From positions 3,947,583-4,011,582 of the forward strand of contig OX457040.1 in NCBI GenBank assembly GCA_949752735.1: a stretch of 64,000 nucleotides of DNA, given 5' to 3'. Shown piece after piece: positions 56,353 through 64,000 of the stretch (position 1 is its first letter; each line of letters begins with the position of its first letter). This DNA comes from Lumbricus terrestris. Taxonomy: Eukaryota; Annelida; Clitellata; Crassiclitellata; Lumbricidae. Under the pieces are notes generated by a model that ran no database searches, had not been told where the DNA came from, and saw only the letters and a list, made by a program, of their open reading frames with translations. The translations under genes were made by a program, and so were the position numbers.

Positions 56353-57252
56353 TGCTTCGCGAATAACATACATTCCATGCCATAAATCATAGTTGGATAC
56401 TGTTGAAAGATTGTTTCATTTCGATGCTTTATATAAAGACAATGCAATTGCGTGAGAGACTTAGATTGGATTTTAATTACATTTACACAGTATTTTTATT
56501 ATAGGTTTTAATTACATTTATACATTAATTCTCCTGTGCATGACTGACACCCTGAATTTTTTTTGCTCCACCATGGATGGGGGGGGGCCACGTCCCATGG
56601 TGATTTGAAATGGGGGGGGCCATGGCCGGATTGGCCCCCCCCTGGATCCGCCCTTGTATATGAATATGATAGATCTGTGATATATATACGATATATAATA
56701 TATATGATATATAATATATATAATATATGATATATATATATATATCATTTATATATATAAGATAATTTATATATATTTATCGTTTATATATGTGATATAT
56801 TTTATATACATATGATATATTTATGACATATATACGATATATATATATAATATATATGATAGATGTCATAGATCATGTAAATGATATATATCATATATGA
56901 TATATGTATGTGATTTATATGATATATATGATGTATCATTTTTATATTTCATATAATATGATATATAATATATATATGATATATAAGATATATGTATGAT
57001 ATATATATGATGTATATGACATATATTATTATATGATATATATCACTTATATGATATATATCACAGATATATATGATATATATCATATATTTGATACATA
57101 TGTATCACATATATCATATATGTCATATATATCATAGCTGGAATAATGTTGTTTGGTGAAAATAAATGTTGAACTGTGACTACTATTTACGGCAATTTAA
57201 TTCTGATCTGGAGGGGTTGGCGCGAAAAATAAATTTGAGTGGTAAAGGTTAA

Positions 57253-57689
57253 TGCGTCTAATTCAAAATTCGTCTAATCAAGACTTCAGGCTTGCAAAAC
57301 GCAGCCTGTTGCATAATTATAACTAAGTTTACAAAGGATTGTACGTGCATGTTCAGCTCAGTTCAGATGCAACAATGATAAATCCTGGGTTTGAATTATT
57401 ATTAATTGACCTGATTTTGTTGTAAAATTTGCCAAGTTAAAAAATGCTTTTAGAATTATAGCACTGTAGAGATAAAGTTGCAATTGTCTATTTTCCGGAG
57501 GATAGAAGTCATGAGCCAGAGGACGGAGCTCATGACCATAACCAGGAATGACGAGGAGAAAAGAATAATCGATGGAGAAGATGCAGTTGCAGTTTATCAT
57601 TGCGTGCAGAATTAAGCAGAGGTTCATCGGTTTCATCTGCCATCTCTGCTGCACTGGTGGATTTTGATTGTCGGTATTGTCTACATCTA
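57253..57689. other. Gene-free interval; one unexplained minus-strand frame
   Basis: A minus-strand frame (57358-57756) reads YGHELRPLAHDFYPPENRQL and onward, and another reads SAAEMADETDEPLLNSARND. Neither resembles a family I can name with confidence. The first runs into the Tc1/mariner terminus at 57690, so it cannot be an intact gene. It may be a LINE tail or an exon relic. Confidence 0.25.
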
Positions 57690-58014
57690 CACTGTGTCCG
57701 GAAAAATTCCAAGGTTCTAAAATATGAATGAAAAAACTATAGTAGATAATAATCAATTAATAAAGTTAAAAACCTTTTTGATCCGTACATAATTAAATCC
57801 TGTTGATTATAAAATTTGGGAGTTATGCAGGAGAAAGTATACAAGACAAAGGTCAGAAACATCGAAGAACTCCGCGAGCGATATTTGCTACAATCTGATT
57901 TTTTTAAATGCATTTTTGATCCGAGATTATCTTCGACTGTTTTGTTGCTGTAGCGCTTACCAACATATGTTTACTTCTAATCACTGTATGTTACGACCTA
58001 GTTAAGACTGTTAT

Positions 58015-61000
58015 ATGCATAGAATGTTGCTATCAATGGTACATGCTTCTGTTTGTGCCATCTCCTCTAATTATCTTATGTCTAAGGACAAGTTAAGTCC
58101 TTGCTGTTTGTGTTTACTTAATTTTGATACAGTGCCTAGGGTTGTTACCTGTGTAGTATGTAGAAATCAGTGTCATTATGAATGTTATGCTGATTCATGT
58201 TTATCGTGTGCGCCTGTGGAATCTTGGATATGCTCTCCATGCTTGACAAACATTTTTCCTTTTAATGGGATTGAAAATAATGAAAATTTTATGAGCTCTA
58301 TATGTGATAGCAAAGTTAAACTACAAACAGATATTAGCGAGCTTGATAGAGCCCCGAAACTTGAAATATTTCCTAGTGACCCTGAAAACCACTCCCCTTT
58401 AAATAGCAATGATATTGACCCGGATATTAACCTATTTTCAAATCTGTCATGGGACAGCCACTACTCTACACCTGATTCTCTCACCACCCTACTCAATACT
58501 CCTCGCCTGTTCACTACTATGCACCTGAATTGTCGAAGTATGCAGTACAAAATAATGGATATAACTGATTTATTAAACACTCTCCCTGTTCCTATTCTGG
58601 CTTTAACAGAAACATGGCTGGATGCAGACTCGGTTGATACAATTAATATAGCAGGTTATCAAATTGTTCACAAATCTCGAGATTCAAGAAGAGGAGGTGG
58701 AGTAGGATTTCTCATAAGGGAGGATATTACTTACGAGCTGCTTGATCTATCAATTTTTAATATGACCCCCAAAACATTTGAAGGAATATTTATTCGTGTG
58801 CGGATGAGTAAGGGCAATTGTCTAATTGGAACTATATATAGACCCCCAGGAAATAGTCTGGAAGAGTTCACTCTTGAACTTGAACAGTTATTGTCCAAAA
58901 TTGCAAATAAGGAGAAACACGTGATAATTATGGGTGACTTTAACATTGACCTGCTTAAAGTTGAGGATCACTTTGGCACTAGTTCCTTTTTCGATAGTAT
59001 GTCCTCCTATAATCTTCTCCCGACCATAACCAGACCCACAAGAATTACCACTCATTCGTCAACGCTAATTGACAACATTTTCACAAATGCTTGGTCTAAT
59101 ATTATTGAATCTAAGATTGTTGTATCTGATATCTCTGACCATTTGCCTGTCTTAACCTCCTTTGATTTTGAAATGCCTAGTTCTAGGAACTCCTCATTTG
59201 AGGAATCCCGAATTATTAACGAAGAAGGAAGGGCTAATTTTAGCAATTATCTTTCTGAAGCAGACTGGACTCCTGTTTTTGAAACCTGTCGCTTGAAAGA
59301 TGCTAACAAAGCATATGACTTGTTTATGAAAGAATATAAAAGAAACTATGATAAGGCGTTTCCAATAAAAACTAATATAAATAAAGGAAAACCCATGCTT
59401 AAACAACCCTGGATGACTCCTGGACTTCTCAAATCTAGTAAGAAAAAAGCTAAACTTCTTTTAAAATATGTAAAGGTCCCTACCCTTGCCAATAAAAATA
59501 AGTTTGTTTCATACAGGAATAAATTTAAAACAATTAGAACGAAGGCTGAAAAGCATTACTATGCTGTTGAATTTACCAAGCATGTTAATAATTTAAAGAA
59601 AACTTGGACCCTCATTCGAAGTATAATTAAAATGGATGAACAACATATTAAAATTGAAGCACTAAAAATCAATGGAATAAGAAATGATGACCCTAAAGTG
59701 ATGGCTAATACTTTTAATAATCTCTTCTCCGACATTGCTCATACTCTTGCCAAACAAATTCCTGCTCCTAAATCTCCTTTTAACAAATACCTTGACCCGC
59801 CACTTCCTTATTCTTTTGGCTTGGTTCCTACTTCACCCGAGGAAATAACAAATTTGAGCCACTTGATCCACGACAGTCACAGCCGTGGCGTTGATGATAT
59901 CGACCCCCATATTGCTAATTCTTACATTTCTCAAATCGCAACTCAACTAGCTGAAATAATTAATTGCTCCCTCAATACTGGAGTTGTACCTGATGCTATA
60001 AAAATTGCAAAAATAGTCCCTATTTTTAAAAAGGGTGACAGGGAGAACCCTTCTAACTATAGGCCCATATCCATTCTTCCTTTTTTTGCCAAGTATTTTG
60101 AAAAAATAATGCATGATAGGCTCAATAAATATGTAGAAAAATCTCATATTATTTTTCCATACCAATATGGCTTTCAATCTGGTCGATCTACTTTTATGCC
60201 TTTAATTGATATGTATGATAAAATTTCTAAGGCCTTTGAAAACAATGAATATTCTATTGGTATCTTCTTCGATTTAGCAAAGGCCTTCGATACCGTGAAT
60301 CATGAGATCCTATTAAAAAAATTAGCTAATTATGGCATCAGAGGCATCCAATTAGCTTGGTTTGCCAGTTATCTCGAAAGACGTCTCCAGTGTGTTTCCT
60401 GCAATGGAGCTCTCTCAGACTTTAGAGTAGTTAGATATGGTGTGCCCCAAGGTTCTAATCTCGGACCCTTGCTTTTTCTTCTATACATTAATGACTTGCC
60501 TAATATATCTCCTACTCTTTCATTCATCTTGTTTGCTGATGATACAAATGTCTTCCATTCACATAAATCCTACCAGAGTCTAATACAAACAGTAAACAAT
60601 GAGCTTGTCTTCATAGCCGAATGGTTCTCTGCTAATAGACTCTCCTTAAACATAGATAAAACTAACTTTATGCTCTTTCGAACTAATAAAAAGATGTGCC
60701 CCCTGAATGAATTGCAACTGTCTATCAATGATACCTCCATAACGCAGGTTAGCTCCACTAAATTTCTTGGTGTGTACATAGATCAACACCTCACATGGAA
60801 CGATCATATTAAATATATCTCTGCCAAGGTTGCAAAAAGTGTTGGTATCCTTCGTCGAACTTCCCATATACTCCCCCCCACTATCCGTGTTAAATTGTAC
60901 TACTCATTAATATATCCTTATCTCTCATACTGTAATTTAGTTTGGGCATCTACATATAAATCCAGACTCAATAAATTAGTACTTCTCCAAAAACGTGCAA

Positions 61001-61371
61001 TACGTATCATAGCTGGAGTTAAGCCTTTTATTCACTCTAGTCCTTTATTTCAATCATTTAATTTATTAAAGTTTCACCAAATAATGACTTTCCAGATAGG
61101 AGTCTTTATGTATCGGTTCACCCATGATCTTCTTCCCCTTAACTTTGCAGGGTATTTCCAAAAAGGATCTGAAATACACTGCTATTCCACCAGGAACTCC
61201 TCTCATTATCGAGCCATATCCGCTCGTTTAAACTCAAGAAGATTCCATATTAAATATACTGGACCAGGTATATGGAACTCGTTTCCTAATCATGTTCAAC
61301 AAGCTTCCAGTTTACAAAGAGCAAAAACACTACTGCGTAACTACTTGGTTAATGACTGCAACGATATTTAA
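58015..61371 (+). CDS. LINE polyprotein: zinc finger, endonuclease, reverse transcriptase
   Basis: This 1118-residue ORF encodes what the element needs for target-primed reverse transcription. Residues ~30-76 hold a PHD/RING-like Cys/His cluster (CCLC, CVVCRNQCHYEC, CLSC, WICSPC), probably nucleic-acid or protein binding. Residues ~168-385 are an exonuclease-endonuclease-phosphatase domain that nicks DNA. It has HLNCRSM (Asn), LALTETWL (Glu), GTIYRPPG, MGDFNID (Asp/Asn) and ISDHLPVL (catalytic Asp-His). Residues ~655-900 are the reverse transcriptase: IVPIFKKGDRENPSNYRPIS, FFDLAKAFDTVNHE (first Asp, ~752-761), YGVPQGSNLGPLLF (~808) and FADDTNVF (~839-846). The C-terminal part has the usual TKFLGVYIDQHLTWNDHI and IWNSFPNHVQ blocks. 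All catalytic motifs are present and no stop interrupts. The start is the first Met of the frame; the Met at residue 22, just before the zinc cluster, is an alternative. Clade (L2, CR1, Daphne, Crack) not decided by eye. Confidence 0.92.
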   Translation: MHRMLLSMVHASVCAISSNYLMSKDKLSPCCLCLLNFDTVPRVVTCVVCRNQCHYECYADSCLSCAPVESWICSPCLTNIFPFNGIENNENFMSSICDSKVKLQTDISELDRAPKLEIFPSDPENHSPLNSNDIDPDINLFSNLSWDSHYSTPDSLTTLLNTPRLFTTMHLNCRSMQYKIMDITDLLNTLPVPILALTETWLDADSVDTINIAGYQIVHKSRDSRRGGGVGFLIREDITYELLDLSIFNMTPKTFEGIFIRVRMSKGNCLIGTIYRPPGNSLEEFTLELEQLLSKIANKEKHVIIMGDFNIDLLKVEDHFGTSSFFDSMSSYNLLPTITRPTRITTHSSTLIDNIFTNAWSNIIESKIVVSDISDHLPVLTSFDFEMPSSRNSSFEESRIINEEGRANFSNYLSEADWTPVFETCRLKDANKAYDLFMKEYKRNYDKAFPIKTNINKGKPMLKQPWMTPGLLKSSKKKAKLLLKYVKVPTLANKNKFVSYRNKFKTIRTKAEKHYYAVEFTKHVNNLKKTWTLIRSIIKMDEQHIKIEALKINGIRNDDPKVMANTFNNLFSDIAHTLAKQIPAPKSPFNKYLDPPLPYSFGLVPTSPEEITNLSHLIHDSHSRGVDDIDPHIANSYISQIATQLAEIINCSLNTGVVPDAIKIAKIVPIFKKGDRENPSNYRPISILPFFAKYFEKIMHDRLNKYVEKSHIIFPYQYGFQSGRSTFMPLIDMYDKISKAFENNEYSIGIFFDLAKAFDTVNHEILLKKLANYGIRGIQLAWFASYLERRLQCVSCNGALSDFRVVRYGVPQGSNLGPLLFLLYINDLPNISPTLSFILFADDTNVFHSHKSYQSLIQTVNNELVFIAEWFSANRLSLNIDKTNFMLFRTNKKMCPLNELQLSINDTSITQVSSTKFLGVYIDQHLTWNDHIKYISAKVAKSVGILRRTSHILPPTIRVKLYYSLIYPYLSYCNLVWASTYKSRLNKLVLLQKRAIRIIAGVKPFIHSSPLFQSFNLLKFHQIMTFQIGVFMYRFTHDLLPLNFAGYFQKGSEIHCYSTRNSSHYRAISARLNSRRFHIKYTGPGIWNSFPNHVQQASSLQRAKTLLRNYLVNDCNDI

Positions 61372-61666
61372 CCTTGTAGGCACTGATTTTATTTTATTAT
61401 TATTTGTTGTGTTTGTTTTGCGTTCTTTAGTTAAGTTTTCTGCATTAATTGTCATCTCATGCTGTTCTTTTAGCCTATTGTTCAATTCATTATGTCAACC
61501 GTCTAGCCATCTGTTAAAATTGCATATGTAATTAGGTGTCCCTGTTAGCGGGATATTCATCCCTTAGGGCCTTCCTTGTTGCCATCCGATTATGTGAAGC
61601 ATGTTATACTATGTCTATTGTGTATGTTGATGGTTGGTTACAATAAATGAATTGAATTGAATTGAA
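61372..61666 (+). other. LINE 3' UTR and tail
   Basis: Contains GTTAGCGGGATATTCATCCC and ends with CAATAAATGAATTGAATTGA. AATAAA here may act as a polyadenylation signal before the (TTGAA)n tail. The same arrangement (GAGCAATAAACTTGACTTGA) ends the LINE fragment at 7795. Confidence 0.6.
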
Positions 61667-61901
61667 TTGTTAATGCTTGGGATGAACTTGATCAACTAAC
61701 TGGTCGTCGATGCTGCTGTTAGTCAGTGGCGTGTACGTCTCGAAGCTTGTGTTGAAGCCAATGGCGGACATTTTGAACATAAATTATAGTTCCATAATAT
61801 TTCAGGATTAAACTGTTTTTGGAATTTTAAAAATCTATTAATGTTTACTAATTATTTTCATATTTACCATAAAGCCTTGGAATTTTTCCGGACACAGTGT
61901 A

Positions 61902-62328
61902 TTATAGTGCCGTACTGGATCAATCCACCAATTCACTAATACTCGCAGGCAATTGAAATTACTATACGGCTCGGTTCGAGACTCACCTACTCTGATAACA
62001 GTGGTTGTGCCAGTCCAAACCACGGACAAAAGAGGGACGACGTATATAATCTTATTATCCTCGTTCGCGGAAGGCTATTCGTTCTCAGTCTCTGTAGCTA
62101 CAACATGGGATGGTCTCCTGTCACACCGCGCTTATTGCCCAGATGGTACTCCACTTCTTCCTTTAAGAACATCAAAACCGTCCTGGTTAGCCGTGGTGTA
62201 GTCTGGAGGATTCCTGCGTTGGCTGTACAGACGAGACGCCATATCGTATCTTAGATAATAAATTATAATGTTGATCCTTGTTAAGGGAGGGCGGTGCAAA
62301 ACAGTAAACGAGTACATTAATAACCATA
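61902..62328. other. Gene-free interval
   Basis: No gene or element recognised between the Tc1/mariner relic and the second hAT element. Confidence 0.4.
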
Positions 62329-62774
62329 TATGGACGCAAGGGCGGATCCAGGAATTTTCGAAGGGGGGGGCCAAAAAATTTTTGGGCTGGGGTCGGAAAT
62401 TTTTTCGTTGATGTTTCGCCGAAAAATCTGATGAACTTTTTTAGTGGTTTTTGGCCGAAACCAGAGTGTAATTTAGCCCCCACCTCTGGGGGAATTGAGG
62501 TTTTCGGAGGGGTAGATAATTGACCGTCTGAAGACAATCATGAGGCGCGCAGCGCCGATAGTGGTAGGGGAGGGGTGTGGGGAGGGGATATGCCCCTCCC
62601 CACCAGAAACTTTTTGAATTTTCACATTGCAATGGTAGCATTTTAAGCTGTTATCTTAACAAATTAGCTGTACTTTTCAGTGCTTGTAAGAGTGCCATAA
62701 GGTCTCAATAAATATAGACTTTACTTAAAAACTTCTTTCCCGAAAACTAGATGTTCTTTTTTAAGTAATCCGCT

Positions 62775-63355
62775 GGAAATCTTCAAAAAGGGTGTTCAAT
62801 TTTCCTTCCCAAAACACTGATGAAATTTTTTGGTCATCCGTGCGAAATCTTAAAAAAGGTGTTTAATTTTTCGTCTAAAAAGAGTGATGACTTTTTATTC
62901 ATCCATGCGAAATTTTCAAAAAAGGTGTTTAATTTCGCATCCCAAAAAACTGATGACTTGTTGTGGTAATCCCTGCGAAATCTTAAAAAAGGTGTTTAAT
63001 TTTTCGTCTAAAAGGAGTGATGACTTTTTAGTCTCCCGTGCGAAATTTTCAAAAAAAGGTGTTCAATTTAGAATTAAAAAACTGATGACTTTTTGTAGTC
63101 ATCCGTGCGAAATCTTAAAAAAGGTGTTTAATTTTTCGTCTAAAAAGAGTGATGACTTTTTATTTTTCCGTGCGAAATTATCAAAAAAGGTGTTTAATTT
63201 CGCATCCCAAAAAACTGATGACTTGTTGTAGTCATCCCTGCGAAATCTTAAAAAAGGTGTTTAATTTTTCGTCTGAAAGGAGTGATGACTTTTTAGTCTC
63301 CCGTGCGAAAGTTTCAAAAAAGGTGTTCAATTTAGCATCCCAAAAACTGATGACT
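62775..63355. repeat. M1-containing tandem array in hAT copy 2
   Basis: About nine half-units of 64-68 bp with AAAAAAGGTGTTTAATTTTT/TTCG, alternating as in 54950-55215 but with five more. Copy-number difference between near-identical elements indicates expansion or contraction after transposition. Lys/Ser-rich frames across it are artefacts. Confidence 0.88.
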
Positions 63356-63401
63356 TTTTAAGACTAGAATAAATAAAATACTTCCGGTACGTGACTTTTT
63401 G

Positions 63402-63510
63402 GCGCCGCCGTTTTGGCGCCGCCGTTTTGACGCCGCCGTTTTGGCGCCGCCGCTTTGGCGCCGCCGTTTTGGCGCCGCCGTTTTGGCGCCGCAGTTTTGG
63501 CGCCGCCATT
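63402..63510 (+). repeat. (GGCGCCGCCGTTTT)n array, forward orientation
   Basis: Seven to eight units of TTTTGGCGCCGCCG with single changes. Opposite orientation to 56262-56352. The embedded GGCGCC palindromes make the array self-complementary in part. Confidence 0.88.
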
Positions 63511-64000
63511 GCGCTATAACATTTGCGTTTTGCAGTCTATTTCCGGTTCAGTGTATACGACGCGTGAAACAAATTGACGAAATCCTTGCTGAAATAGAAA
63601 GTGAATGTACGGCTTGTTGTTGCGTTAATTGAGGCTGGATCGATGAAAATATTCCTGGTTTAATTGGAGCTGGATTTATTAAGCGAACGCATGAGAAATG
63701 GAAGATATGATCAAGAAAAGAACGCTTGAGATTTGTAAGCTCGATGAAGAGTCTTTTAAATGCGAAAAAGCGGCGGGAGTTCCGACGAATGCTTTAACAA
63801 TTGAAGCTGAAAGGAGATTTTTTTGCCGGTGAAATAGAAGCTGGATTTTTTAAACAAATGCTTTATTTAATAACAAATTATAAGACATGTGAGGTAGCAG
63901 ATTAATAAAGTACAAGCGATCAAAGCAGAGGATGTCACATCGAATGATTGAAAAAACAGGCCCACCAAAGAGAGAAAGTCCCGCTAAGACTGGGCCTATT
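63511..64000. other. Unassigned right edge
   Basis: A loosely repeated GAAGCTGGATTTTTTAA/GGAGCTGGATTTATTAAGCG word with AACGCATGAG/AACGAATGC follows (about 63660-63860). It suggests a diverged tandem repeat of about 90 bp. No gene recognised. Confidence 0.35.

Larger units (their letters stand above)
54510..56656 (+). mobile_element. hAT-type element, copy 1, complete
   Basis: 2147 bp with perfect 8-bp duplication TATATGAA (54502-54509 and 56657-56664) and inverted termini CAAGGGCGGATCCAGG and CCTGGATCCGCCCTTG, which are exact inverses over 16 bp. Inside, left to right: a GCCGAAAAATCTGATGAACT module, a conserved non-coding segment to about 54900 and an M1-containing tandem array (54950-55215). 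Next comes a 36-bp array (55258-55571), unique DNA, and a GGCGCC/AAAACGGC array (56262-56352). No frame resembles a hAT transposase, so it is non-autonomous. The first ~700 bp are nearly identical to 62337-63044. Confidence 0.9.
53844..57248. mobile_element. piggyBac-like element with ATAT satellite, split by a hAT element
   Basis: TTAA at 53840-53843 and 57249-57252 flanks inverted termini CCTTTATCACTCA (left) and TGAGTGGTAAAGG (right). Subterminal short inverted words (GACCGCTCACAGCGGACA, TGTCCGGTGTAGGCGGACA) sit near the left end. The interior (53950-54500 and 56660-57140) is an imperfect ATATATGATATATATCAT satellite. Removing the nested hAT element with one TSD copy leaves about 1.25 kb. 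No transposase frame. Confidence 0.8.
57884..61666 (+). mobile_element. CR1/L2-group LINE, apparently full length
   Basis: About 3.78 kb inserted in a Tc1/mariner relic. The uninterrupted target can be read from 18956-18985 (CTCCGTGAGCGAATTGTTAA), placing the junctions near 57884 and 61666. A ~130-bp 5' UTR, one long ORF (58015-61371) and a ~295-bp 3' UTR end in GGTTACAATAAATGAATTGA and a (TTGAA)n tail. Single ORF, short microsatellite tail and no poly(A) fit the CR1/L2 group. It could be recently active because the ORF is intact. Confidence 0.85.
57690..61899 (+). mobile_element. Tc1/mariner-type element disrupted by a LINE
   Basis: TA-flanked (57688-57689, 61900-61901) with inverted ends CACTGTGTCCGGAAAAATTC at the left and the inverse at the right. 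The ends are close to those of the MITE at 18425-19386 over the first 15 bp. Outside the LINE insertion (about 57884-61665) it keeps parts of a transposase C-terminus: NAWDELDQ at about 61670 and, after a frameshift, DAAVSQWRVRLEACVEANGG then HFEHKL at about 61710-61790. This is the 'AWDELDQ...QWR.RL.ACV.A.GGHFEH' ending of a group of invertebrate Tc1/mariner transposases. The upstream DDE core is absent, so it was already a deleted copy. Confidence 0.85.
62337..64000 (+). mobile_element. hAT-type element, copy 2, left part (runs off window)
   Basis: Starts CAAGGGCGGATCCAGG after a putative target TATGGACG (62329-62336). The first ~700 bp match copy 1 (54510 onward) with only scattered differences. 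It then has a longer M1 array, a GGCGCCGCCGTTTT array and about 490 bp of unmatched sequence to the window end. The right terminus and second TSD would lie beyond 64000. No transposase seen. The non-matching right part could instead mean a truncated copy. Confidence 0.75.

Noticed and set aside
62884..63361. Lys/Ser-rich repeated protein (KKLMTCC...KKVFNFSS)
   Set aside because: Translation of the tandem M1 array; the same frame is broken in copy 1 and no start context or flanking exon is seen.

Overview
The window reads as repeat-rich intergenic DNA from a metazoan, probably an invertebrate; I cannot place the species. It is AT-rich, has no operon-like gene packing, and contains CR1/L2-type and RTE-type LINE remains, tRNA-derived SINEs, Tc1/mariner, piggyBac and hAT elements, long microsatellites and a 200-N assembly gap (34181-34380). 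I found no single-copy host gene, no free-standing tRNA or rRNA gene and no CRISPR array. The only long intact reading frame is the 1118-codon polyprotein of a CR1/L2-group retrotransposon at 58015-61371.

Layout. 1-5.4 kb: SINEs, LINE 3' ends and a hAT MITE (1380-1833) with a perfect 8-bp target-site duplication (TSD). 5.4-10.8 kb: three diverged copies of a ~1.5 kb tandem unit; copy 1 carries a piggyBac-like MITE (6495-7471) and a LINE tail. 12.3-17.2 kb: a GTATAC-rich repeat, SINE pieces, an L2-like fragment and a decayed RTE-like reverse transcriptase. 17.6-23.4 kb: degenerate repeats of roughly 0.9-1 kb interrupted by Tc1/mariner (18425-19386), piggyBac (20858-21837) and hAT (22197-22563) MITEs. 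26.4-27.2 kb: a ~120-bp satellite. 29.2-31.7 kb: two more TTAA elements. 32-42 kb: LINE ends, a Tc1 transposase relic and a piggyBac transposase relic. 43-50 kb: L2-like LINE fragments, then a tandem duplication of ~1.15 kb; its second copy holds a 31-bp-unit array and a hAT MITE. 53.8-57.2 kb: a piggyBac-like element with an ATAT satellite, itself invaded by a hAT element. 57.7-61.9 kb: a Tc1/mariner relic invaded by the intact LINE. 62.3-64 kb: a second copy of the 54.5-kb hAT element, running off the window.

The least expected signal is a short motif, here M1 (core AAGGTGTTTAATT, variants AGGTGTGCAA and AGGTGTCTAA). It is often preceded 20-30 bp upstream by TTTATA or TATAAA. It occurs more than 30 times, mostly on + up to about 31 kb and mostly on - from 32.8 to 52.3 kb. 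It is also the core of three different tandem arrays (26.4, 55.0/62.8 and 55.3 kb). Other recurring modules (CGACATCTTG; a TTTCTGACGACC...AGTCATC unit; CCAGGCTTGGGACTGGCACT) travel with it or sit inside unrelated elements. I cannot assign it a function.
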